Assembly: GCF_045207655.1 (NCBI RefSeq)
Contig: NZ_CP108785.1
Span: forward strand, 310,001-374,000
Reading direction: 5' to 3'
Source: Embleya sp045207655
Lineage (GTDB): Bacteria; Actinomycetota; Actinomycetes; Streptomycetales; Streptomycetaceae
DNA length: 64,000 nucleotides
Shown: positions 9,186 through 16,792 of the stretch, piece by piece
How the letters are laid out: the number at the start of each line of letters is the position of its first letter
Numbering within the stretch: position 1 is the first letter of the stretch
Notes under the pieces: model-generated
Seen by the model: only the letters and a program-made list of their open reading frames with translations
Databases searched by the model: none
Told to the model about the DNA's origin: nothing
Made by a program: the position numbers and the translations under genes

Positions 9186-10097
9186 ATGAGCGGCATCCTC
9201 GACGGCCGGGTGGCCGTCGTCACCGGAGCAGGCCGCGGCATCGGCCGCGCCCACGCCCTCGAACTCGCCCGCCACGGCGCCTCGGTCGTCGTCAACGACC
9301 TCGGCGGCGCCACCGACGGCACCGGCAGCAGCATGCGGGCCGCCCAGCAGGTCGCCGACGAGATCACCGCGGCGGGCGGCACCGCCGTCGCCAACACCGA
9401 CGACATCGCCGACTGGGACGGCGCGGGCGCACTCGTCACCCGAACCGTCGCCGATTTCGGCCGCCTGGACGTCCTCGTCAACAACGCGGGCATCCTGCGC
9501 GACAGCAGTCTCGTCTCCATGACGCCCCAGGCCTGGGACGCCGTCATCCGCGTCCACCTGCGCGGCACCGCGGGCCCGACGCACCACGCAGCCCGACACT
9601 GGCGCGCAGTCGCCAAGGAGACCGGCGCCCCGGTCGACGCCAGGATCGTCAACACCAGCTCCGCGTCCGGCCTGTACGGAAACTTCGGCCAGGCGAACTA
9701 CGGCGCGGCCAAGGCAGGAATCGCCGCGATGACCGTCATCGCGGCGATCGAACTCGCGCCCTACGGCGTCACCGTCAACGCCGTGGCGCCGGTCGCGCGC
9801 ACCCGCATGACCGAGGACTTGATCGCCGACACCCCGGGCATCGACCTGCGGCCAGAGCACATCTCGCCGCTCGTCACCTGGCTCGCCGGCCCCGGTGGCG
9901 CCGCGGTGACAGGCCGCGTCTTCTGCGCGGGCGGAGGCCTCGTCGGCGTCGTCGAACCCTGGAGGATGGGCCCGCATGTCCAGCGTGCCGGCATCTGGGA
10001 TGCCGCCGAACTCACCGAGATCATGCCCGGTCTGGTGGCGAAGGCCGCGCCGAACATGGACATGACCGGACTGGTTCCGCGCGGCGGCACGGCATGA
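9186..10097 (+). CDS. SDR, (R)-3-hydroxyacyl-CoA dehydrogenase (MFE2-like)
   Basis: A 303-residue SDR of the peroxisomal multifunctional enzyme-2 type. It has VTGAGRGIGRAHALELA, the diagnostic VVVNDLGGATDG after beta-2, NNAGILRD, Ser in NTSSASGLYGNFGQ, and YGAAKAG. MFE2-type dehydrogenases oxidise (R)-3-hydroxyacyl-CoAs of bulky substrates such as sterol side chains, and the mycobacterial relatives lie in cholesterol gene clusters. Its stop overlaps the start of the MaoC hydratase by 4 bp (ATGA), reconstructing as two genes the dehydrogenase-hydratase pair that is fused in the eukaryotic enzyme. Confidence 0.88.
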   Translation: MSGILDGRVAVVTGAGRGIGRAHALELARHGASVVVNDLGGATDGTGSSMRAAQQVADEITAAGGTAVANTDDIADWDGAGALVTRTVADFGRLDVLVNNAGILRDSSLVSMTPQAWDAVIRVHLRGTAGPTHHAARHWRAVAKETGAPVDARIVNTSSASGLYGNFGQANYGAAKAGIAAMTVIAAIELAPYGVTVNAVAPVARTRMTEDLIADTPGIDLRPEHISPLVTWLAGPGGAAVTGRVFCAGGGLVGVVEPWRMGPHVQRAGIWDAAELTEIMPGLVAKAAPNMDMTGLVPRGGTA

Positions 10098-10936
10098 GCG
10101 TCGACCTCGAACTCCTCGACAAGCCCTGGGGAACCCCCGAACGGACCTGGACCGCCGACGACGCGATCGTCTACGCCCTCGGCGTCGGCGCGGGCGGTGC
10201 CGACGCCGGTGTCGAACTCCCCTTCACCACCGAGAACTCCCAGGGCCACCCGCAACGGGTCCTGCCCACGTTCGCCATCCCCCTGGCGGCCGGCACCGGA
10301 CCCATACTGGGAGACTTCGACCACGGCACGATCCTGCACGCCGAGCAGTCCGTCACGCTGCACCGCGCCCTCCCGGTATCCGGCGCGGCACGGACCCGGT
10401 CGCGTGTCACCGCCTTCCACGACAAGGGCAAAGACGCACTGGCGGTCATCGAGTCCACACTCGTCGACGCCGCGGACGGGCAGGAACTGGCGCACAGCAG
10501 CAGCACCCTTTTCCTCCCCGGGCAGGGCGGATTCGGCGGCGAGCGCGGGACCGCCCCGCTCTGGACGCGCCCCGACCGCACGGCCGACCACACCGTCAGC
10601 GACGCCATCCGGCCAGACCAAGCCCTGCTCTACCGGCTGAGCGGCGACCGCAACCCGCTCCACTCCGACCCGACGGTCGCCCACAAACTCGGATTCCCCC
10701 GGCCCATCCTCCACGGCATGTGCACCTACGGATTCGTCGGGCGCGCCCTGCTGCGCACCGTCTGCGACGGAGACCCGGACCGGTTCGGTGGCATGACCGC
10801 CCGGTTCGCCGCCCCGGTCCTGCCGGGCCAGGAACTGACCACGGACATATGGAAGGACGGTGATCACATTCTCTTCCGGGCGCGGGTGGGCAACACCACG
10901 GTCCTCGACCGCGGCACCTTCACCCCACGCGCCTGA
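10094..10936 (+). CDS. MaoC-like (R)-enoyl-CoA hydratase, double hotdog
   Basis: A 280-residue protein with two hotdog domains, as in MFE2 hydratase 2 and mycobacterial HtdY-type enzymes. The C-terminal domain carries the hydratase-2 signature YRLSGDRNPLHSDP (catalytic Asp and His) followed by LGFPRPILHGMCTYG; the N-terminal domain lacks it and shapes the tunnel for bulky acyl groups. It hydrates trans-2-enoyl-CoA to the (R)-3-hydroxyacyl-CoA used by the overlapping SDR. With the crotonase gene upstream, the cluster encodes both stereochemical hydration routes. Last gene of the rightward unit. Confidence 0.92.
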   Translation: MSVDLELLDKPWGTPERTWTADDAIVYALGVGAGGADAGVELPFTTENSQGHPQRVLPTFAIPLAAGTGPILGDFDHGTILHAEQSVTLHRALPVSGAARTRSRVTAFHDKGKDALAVIESTLVDAADGQELAHSSSTLFLPGQGGFGGERGTAPLWTRPDRTADHTVSDAIRPDQALLYRLSGDRNPLHSDPTVAHKLGFPRPILHGMCTYGFVGRALLRTVCDGDPDRFGGMTARFAAPVLPGQELTTDIWKDGDHILFRARVGNTTVLDRGTFTPRA

Positions 10937-11280
10937 CACCGCCCGCCCGCACCCCGTTCCGCTCCGTCGCAACCGAAGAAGGCCAGCCGTGCCCACGACA
11001 CCGCCACCCCAACCCCCGCAAGATCACATTGCGAAGCACCGAGTAGTCCGATTGCCCGACGGCGACACCCCAGAGGGGAGAAAATCGGGTTACGGCCGTC
11101 CGGCTGACGTCGTTGATTCTTGGCGCCACCGGAACCCGATACGGAGGAGCACACTGGGGACTCTTCGTCAGGCACCCGGAATTGTTCCCTCAAGCACGTG
11201 AATCAGACTCTTTTGCCTGCCCGGTCCCCCGCCGGACGGTCGTCGTTCGACCGCACGAAGCGCGAAGGGGGTGCCGGGGC
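10937..11280. other. Intergenic, no gene recognised
   Basis: I see no credible coding region in this 344-bp stretch. Reading frames are interrupted and show no consistent third-position GC. The last part (from about 11190) directly precedes the IS110-type remnant and may be its left end. Confidence 0.5.
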
Positions 11281-11514
11281 ATGGACGTCGTCCACGAACG
11301 ATGCGCCGGGATCGACATCGGCACGGTCGACATGAAGGTTCTGCGTCCGCGTTCCCGGCCCGGGCAAGCGACGCCGCAAGGAGGTCCGCACCTTCACCAC
11401 CATGACACGCGATCCATTGGCGATGCGGGACTGGTTGCTCGCCGAACAGGTCACCGCCGTCGGCATGGAGGCCACCGGCTCGTACTGGAAACCTGTGTTC
11501 AGCCGTTCCTGTCG
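11281..11514 (+). pseudogene. IS110-family transposase, 5' fragment, frameshifted
   Basis: ATG at 11281 opens an IS110-type N-terminus: MDVVHERCAGIDIG, with the DEDD-domain first Asp. The frame is lost between 11340 and 11400 and resumes with AMRDWLLAEQVTAVGME, then ATGSYWKPVF. The catalytic middle and C-terminal domain are absent. At about 11510 the sequence switches abruptly to a different gene on the opposite strand. It is clearly different from the intact IS110 gene at 54.6 kb. Confidence 0.8.
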
Positions 11515-11599
11515 GCCCTCGGCTCGTTCGCCAGGAACGGGGACGATGGTCTCGGCGGTGCCGCCCGGGGCCACGCCGGCCGGGCCGGTCTCGGTCGAG

Positions 11600-12337
11600 G
11601 CGGTCGAGGCCGGCAGGGGGTCGGTGAAGCAGACATGGGCCAGGTCTGCGCGCAAAGCCGCCCTGACGACCGGGCCCAGATCGCGTTCGGCGACGATCGC
11701 GAACGCCTGCTCACCCTCACGCGTCAGACGAACCACGGTGTCCGCCTCGGCCAACGCCGCAGCGACCTCAAGCGTTCACCCACAACGGTCTCCCACACCG
11801 CCACCACAGGCACGTCCGGATCCGCTGCCAGACGCCGCAACGCGGCCACACCATGGCGGACATCGGGACCGGCAAGCCGGCGGTGCCAGGAGGTGGTTGA
11901 GCGGATCGACGGCAACCAGGCGCAGGCCCGCGATATCGGCTCCGGTCTTCCGGAGCAAGTCCGGGATCAGGTCGGCGCCGTCGTCCAGGAGCAGCCCCCC
12001 GGCGGCCAGACGCGGCGTCGGCAGCGTGGCGTTCGGACTCGGTGAGGGTGCCCGGGCGCAACCTGCGGTGGTCCACCCCTGCGGCTGCGGCCGTCAACCG
12101 GGCCGCGATGTCGGCGCGTGGGCGGCCAGGTGTGCACGAGAGCATCGCGTTCGGCGCGTCGAGGTCGTCGGCCGGGGTGAAGGTCGCGGACAGGACGGTG
12201 CCCGCCGCGAGCAGGCCGGCGCCGGGCGCGCCGACGACCAAGACCAAGCGGCCGGGCAGCGCACCGCCGCCGGATGCCTCGTCCAAGGCGGTGGGACCGC
12301 GGGAGGCGGCGCGGCGACGGGCGGTGCACCCGGTCAC
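11600..12337 (-). pseudogene. Decayed DnaB-like RecA-fold ATPase
   Basis: Joining three leftward frames reconstructs a DnaB-type helicase core. The order is PGRLVLVVGAPGAGLLAAG at the Walker A position, RADIAARLTAAAAGVDHRRL, DDGADLIPDLLRKTGADI, GLRLVAVDPLNHLLAGPD at Walker B, AALRRLAADPDVPVVAV, then ALAEADTVVRLTREGEQ near the end. Frames change near 11960, 11915 and 11760. The Walker A lysine is missing (AGLLA in place of AGKS/T), so ATP hydrolysis would be lost even without the frameshifts. The N-terminal domain of true DnaB is not visible. Replication function is therefore unlikely; it may derive from a plasmid, phage or regulatory DnaB-like gene. Confidence 0.55.
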
Positions 12338-12339
12338 AT

Positions 12340-12871
12340 CGGAGCCGTGGAACGGCGGGAGGGCATCGGCGACACCGAGTTCCGCTGGTCACCCGAAGGC
12401 GCAGCACGTGTCGAGGACTTGTACAGCCACCGGGGGGACGACAGCCGGACGTGAACCCGCCACGATCACCCCCGGAGCAGGGGCCTTCGGGCAACGTCCT
12501 CGACTGAATCGGCCACACCACCGCGCAGCCGCGGTCGATCGACGCGAAGGATCGCGGCGAGAGCCTCCGTCCAACGACGGCGTTCGTCTCGTTCCGGACA
12601 ACCGCCCGCGCCGGGGGCCGCGTTGGTGTAAGGGTGGGCGGGTGCCCTTCGCCCGGTCCACACATCTCGCCTCGTGGCGTGCCGTGCGGGCTGTGCCTCG
12701 CGCAGGGTGTCTTCGGCAACCTTGAACCGGCCCCGTCTGTCGGTCCGAAATGGGACCACTGTCGGCAGAACCGCGCTGACTTGCGAGGACACCGGGAAGC
12801 TCAGCGACGATTCAGACAGAACGCGGTGAGAGTCCAAGGACCTCAAGCGCGGCGTTGCGTACGTCCGTTCC
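12340..12871. other. No gene recognised
   Basis: No frame in this 530-bp stretch has a recognisable domain or consistent codon bias. It lies between the DnaB-like remnant and the TIM-barrel remnant and is probably further decayed DNA. Confidence 0.45.
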
Positions 12872-13330
12872 TTAATCCGCCGCCGGCCGTTCGAGCGCGG
12901 AACGGGCCTCGGACACCGGGGACACCGCTCCGTAGACATTCCAGTGGGCAACGTCGAGACAGAGTCTCAGCCTGGGTGAACCGAACTCCTCCACCAGTCG
13001 GACCATGAGATCGGGAGTGCGGTCCCACATGTTCTCCAGCACCACGGTGACGTCCCCGAAATCCTGCCGGCCGAGGAAGTCGAGCCATCCGCTAAGCCAC
13101 TGCCGGTCGTATCGAGCCTCGTTGATCATGGGGAGATGGGTGCTGTGCAGAATCAGGAATGCGGCGCCGATTCGCCGAGCCCACGCCAACGACTCCTGGA
13201 CCCTCCGCCGAGAGGCGTCCCGGATCGCGCGGTCGGCCGTATGCACGGCAAATTCCCTTCCGATCGTAGATTGGAGGGACAGCACGGCGACCAGAGCCAT
13301 CCTCGAGCGGCTGGCCGACGATCGGAACAT
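12872..13330 (-). pseudogene. Sugar-phosphate isomerase/epimerase-like TIM barrel, truncated
   Basis: The leftward frame encodes the C-terminal half of an AP-endonuclease-2/xylose-isomerase-like barrel: ESLAWARRIGAAFLILHST, VVLENMWDRTPDLMVRLVEE and LRLCLDVAHWNVYG. These carry the His, Glu and Asp-x-x-His metal-ligand positions of the family. Full proteins are about 260-280 residues. Here the recognisable part begins near 13280, where it meets the opposite-strand cupin gene, so roughly the first 100 residues are gone. Substrate unknown. Confidence 0.65.
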
Positions 13331-13937
13331 GCTGGCGGAACTCGTATATCACGTCGCCGAGATGCCGGAGTTTGCCGCCAGGTGCGAAAGTGACGAGTTC
13401 CGGTTCAAGATGGTCTTGTACGATGCCCTGCACCGCGGATTCCGCCTCCGCTTGCACGTGTGGCGCCACGGATTCGCCGATACACCGCACCAGCATCGCT
13501 TCTCCTACGCGAGCAGGATATTGTCGGGCGGCTACGAGCACACGACATATACGACGGGCCAAGACCTTGCACCACCCCATGGATTCACGCAATTCGATCG
13601 GCACATTCCTCTGGGGAGCGAACCAGTCGGCAGTTCGATCGACTCCACAGAGTTCAAGGTCACCGGTATCTTCCCCCTCGGGGAAGGGGACTACTACTTT
13701 CAGAGCTCGGACATGGACCTGTCATCGACAACGGTCGCCCCGGACACGGTCACCCTCTTCGTCCGCGGCCCGGCCGTGCGACCCTGCTCTTTCCAATGGC
13801 ACAGCCAATCGGAGACCGTGACCTGGCGCGCAGGCGATGCAACCGCACCGGACACCAGGCGCCAAGAAGTCGCCGTGCAGCCAGAGGAGGTCGAGGAAGT
13901 CTTCGTCAGACTTCGAAACCTCAAGGTCATCCCTTGA
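13329..13937 (+). CDS. Cupin-like protein, possibly 5'-truncated
   Basis: A 202-residue frame with good codon bias. The segment FRLRLHVWRHGF, TPHQHRFSYASRILSGGYEH resembles the metal-site strand of cupin/cysteine-dioxygenase-fold proteins (HxH then a glycine turn), with a second strand at FQWHSQSETVTWRAG. ATG at 13329 has no clear ribosome site, and coding-like sequence (RAILERLADDR) continues upstream of it, so the original start may have been lost at the junction with the TIM-barrel fragment. Function unknown; a small-molecule dioxygenase or isomerase is possible. Confidence 0.5.
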   Translation: MLAELVYHVAEMPEFAARCESDEFRFKMVLYDALHRGFRLRLHVWRHGFADTPHQHRFSYASRILSGGYEHTTYTTGQDLAPPHGFTQFDRHIPLGSEPVGSSIDSTEFKVTGIFPLGEGDYYFQSSDMDLSSTTVAPDTVTLFVRGPAVRPCSFQWHSQSETVTWRAGDATAPDTRRQEVAVQPEEVEEVFVRLRNLKVIP

Positions 13938-14026
13938 CGTCGTTGGGGCCGCCGCTTGCTCGGCGTTCGAAGCGGGAGGGCGCCGGACTCGACGCGGGCG
14001 GTGAGGCGGGCGGGGCAGGAACACCC

Positions 14027-14524
14027 TTATGCGCACGCGTCGAACGAGACCCATACGTCGGGTGGCAGATCGGGCCGCCCGGGGACCGGCCTGCGATCCT
14101 CCGTCCACGCGTCGCCGGCGATCCCGGCCGCGACACGGCGCCAGAAGCGCACGGCGGCCATGTTGGCGTCCTGGAAGGCGACTTCCCACGGGCCCGGGTG
14201 CCTGGCGACCACCTCCCGAACGGCACGCATCCCGATCCCGGATCCCCGCGCCCCACGCACCACGAAGAAGCTGTTGAGTACGCGCGTGGGGCCGACCAGG
14301 CCGCGGACGAGGGCGAGACCGACGGCGTGTTCGCCACTCGTCAGTAGGTACGGCGCCCAGTGGATGTCCTCGAAGGACGCCCGGAGCCGTTCGCTGCGAA
14401 ACGTCCCGTCCGAGTCGGGAAGCCGGCCGTCGAACTCGGACAAGTCATGGCGGAACATCAGCCAGAGACGTTCCATCACGAAACGGTCGGCATCGTCCGC
14501 ACGGTGCACGGCTACCTCGGGCAT
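14027..14524 (-). CDS. GNAT-family N-acetyltransferase
   Basis: A 165-residue GNAT protein. The acetyl-CoA-binding motif A is visible as FFVVRGARGSGIGMRAV (R/QxxGxG/A), followed by motif B PWEVAFQDANMAAVRFWRR. The start MPEVAVHRADD at 14524 is supported by AAAGGAG five bases upstream. Substrate unknown. It appears intact although both sides are decayed; a terminator-like hairpin reading in the same direction lies about 130 bp upstream, so it has its own promoter region. Confidence 0.8.
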   Translation of the reverse strand: MPEVAVHRADDADRFVMERLWLMFRHDLSEFDGRLPDSDGTFRSERLRASFEDIHWAPYLLTSGEHAVGLALVRGLVGPTRVLNSFFVVRGARGSGIGMRAVREVVARHPGPWEVAFQDANMAAVRFWRRVAAGIAGDAWTEDRRPVPGRPDLPPDVWVSFDACA

Positions 14525-14655
14525 GAAACTCCTTTGCGGGACGAAGAACAAGGCTGTCGGCACCGCATGCCAAAACTGCCGGCACGCGGCGGCACGAAAC
14601 ATGGCACCCACACGGGCGGGAGCACCGGCCCGAAGGACAAGGCGGGTCAGGGCAC

Positions 14656-14698
14656 AAAAAAGCCTCTCGGTCGGATACGCATCCGAGCCCGAAAGGCT
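14656..14698 (-). terminator. Intrinsic terminator, leftward
   Basis: Read leftward, a hairpin with arms AGCCT/AGGCT, TCGG/CCGA and CGGAT/ATCCG, joined by small bulges around a short loop, is followed by six T residues (A's at 14656-14661 on the given strand). This fits a Rho-independent terminator for leftward transcription from the decayed HEAT-like gene. Confidence 0.65.
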
Positions 14699-14869
14699 GA
14701 CGACAGGATTTTAGCAGGCGCCCTTGTACCCTCGCGTCACCGCCGAGGGAGACCCGGAGACCTGATTCCCCCGCGCGGGCTTCCGGGCCGGGCGACATCC
14801 GCTCGTCGACAGCGGCGCTCGACAGGTCCACACGCCCTCGGGCTCGCGCCCGCCGCCGAATCGTCAAAA

Positions 14870-15925
14870 GGGCGGGCCGTCGGTACATCCCCCGGGTTCA
14901 CCCAAAGTCGGCAGGGGCCGAACATCTCCCGCAGGGTGTGGGTCAGTCCGTCGCCGTCGTGGTCGACCTGGGTCATCCAGGGCACCGAGGCCATCGATCG
15001 GCCGAGTTCGTCGGTGACGCACTCGTCGAGGACGGCGCGCAGCGTGTCATCCCTGGCAGGCTCTCACCCTGCCTCGGCGGGGCGTACGGGGTCCGACCAC
15101 AGGGCGCGGGTGAGGGCGGCGGCGTCCTCGTGGCGGTGTTCGCGGGCCAGTTGCGCGATCGCCGGGACCAGGCTCGCGCCGACCCGCGCGTGGTCCTCGG
15201 TCCGGAAGCGGTCGTGCAGGGCGGCGGAGATCTCCCCGGCCCGTCCCGTGGACGCCGCCAGCACGTACGCGGCCGCCTCGCGCACGTCGGGGTCGGGGTC
15301 GCCAGGAGCGCGATCGGGATGTGCGCGTCGGCGGCGATCGCATCGCGCGCCGCCTCGACGGTCCAGTTCTGGAAGTAGCCGCTCATGTCGAAGTGCCAGT
15401 CGTCGTCGGAATCGGCGACCTGCAGCAGACGGTACGGGACCCGTCGTCCCAGCACTTGCGTCGCGCCACGACCGCGACCAGCTCGAGCGTGTCCGCCCGG
15501 TGGTGCGTGGAGCGATCCGTGGCGATCCGCAACAGGAACGGCACCGCCGGCGGCCCCACCGAACACCGCGACCCCTGGTGGGAGATCGAGCTCCACAACG
15601 ACCCGAGCCCCCGCTCCGCCGTCACGGCGTCGGCGCAACGCATCTCCTCCGGGTGTTCGGGGACGTTCTCACCTGAGCCGTAGGCGTGGGAGAACCGGCC
15701 CCACGGCACCCGGTCGTAGGCGAAGCCGTCCCGCACCTCGACCGGCATCCGCGCCACCACCACACGCACGTCCCGCTCGGTCCCCCGCCACTCCTCCGAC
15801 CAGCCCACCGGCAACGGCTCCCCGATCCAGGCCTCCCGCGAAGACTCACCGACCCGGGCCTCCCGCAACGAATCGGTCCAGGCCTCGTGCAACGCCTCGA
15901 CGTCGACATCGTCGTTCATCCGCAC
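14870..15925 (-). pseudogene. HEAT-repeat-like hypothetical protein, broken
   Basis: The 5' part reads MRMNDDVDVEALHEAWTDSL through AVPFLLRIATDRSTHHRADT. The frame then shifts near 15455 to VLGRRVPYRLLQVADSDDD and AAADAHIPIALLATP-like sequence, and again near 15300 to EAAAYVLAASTGRAGEIS and ALHDRFRTEDHARVGASLV. A further in-frame stop follows at 15064, after which homologous-looking sequence (DECVTDELGRSMASVPWMTQ) continues. Repeated alpha-helical pairs suggest a HEAT/ARM-like scaffold of about 340 residues. Two frameshifts plus the stop make it non-functional. Role unknown. Confidence 0.6.
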
Positions 15926-16011
15926 CCATCCCCAAGGCTCGTCCCGGTTGCGTCCGCAGCCCCCACCCGAGGCCGTGGCGCCGAACGCCGGGCCAGCCGT
16001 CGCCAGGCACT

Positions 16012-16569
16012 GCGGGCGTCACCACGGGCGACATCGACGCGATCGCGGTCACCTCCGGCCCCGGCCTGGCGGGGGCGCTGCTGGTCGGCGTCGCGGCGGC
16101 GAAGGGCTACGCGATCGCGCTGGACAAGCCGCTGTACGGCGTCAACCACCTGGCCTCGCACGTGTGCGTGGACCAGTTGGAGCACGGCAGGCTGCCCGAG
16201 CCGTGCATGGCCCTGCTGGTCTCCGGCGGACACTCCTCGCTGCTCCTGGTCCCCGACATCACCGCCGACGTGCGGCCGCTCGGGTCGACCATCGACGACG
16301 CGGCGGGCGAGGCGTTCGACAAGGTCGCGCGGGTGCTCGGGCTCGGCTTCCCGGGCGGACCGGTGATCGACCGGCGGGCGCGCGAGGGCGACCGCACGGC
16401 GATCGCCTTCCCACGCGGGCTGACCGGACCGCGCGACGCGCCCTTCGACTTCTCCTTCTCCGGCCTCAAGACCTCGGTCGCGCGCTGGGTCGAGGCCCGG
16501 CAGCGGGCCGGCGAGACGGTGCCGGTGGCCGCCGTCGCGGCCTCCTTCCAGGAGGCAGTGGTCGCCGAC
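16012..16569 (+). pseudogene. tsaD: tsaD fragment (tRNA threonylcarbamoyltransferase)
   Basis: About 186 codons match the central part of TsaD/Kae1, which transfers threonylcarbamoyl to adenosine 37 of ANN-decoding tRNAs. Visible are AVTSGPGLAGALLVGVAAAK, GVNHLASHV (metal-binding His pair), MALLVSGGHSSLLLV, GSTIDDAAGEAFDKVARVLG and FDFSFSGLKTSV. The N-terminal 80-100 residues and everything after ASFQEAVVAD are missing. The gene is essential in most bacteria, so this must be a stray copy with the functional gene elsewhere. It begins abruptly next to the HEAT-like remnant. Confidence 0.85.
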
Positions 16570-16742
16570 CGGAGCCGGAAAGTGCAGGGCCTGTCTCCGG
16601 TCGCTTCCGCCGTGTGCGGTCCGGTGGCATGGAGCCGGGACCGGCTGCCGTCGAAGTACGCGGCGCAAGAAGTCCTGGACCGGTACGGGATCCGCTCCGC
16701 CGGGTGGGCCCGGCGCGGGGACGCCTTCGGTTGGGGTGAAGG

Positions 16743-16779
16743 CCCGGCAGGGCCGGCGTGATGCCTGCGCCCTGCCGGG
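16743..16779 (-). terminator. Terminator hairpin after the GH101 gene
   Basis: CCCGGCAGGGC at 16743 and GCCCTGCCGGG at 16769 form a perfect 11-bp inverted repeat with a 15-nt loop, just beyond the GH101 stop codon. There is no long T tract, as is common for terminators in high-GC actinomycetes. Confidence 0.65.
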
Positions 16780-16792
16780 ACCGGTTGGGCCG

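Noticed and set aside
14690..14790. Possible tRNA on the leftward strand near the terminator hairpin
   Set aside because: A CTGCTAAAA-like loop caught attention, but there is no GGTTCRA T-loop and no paired acceptor stem.
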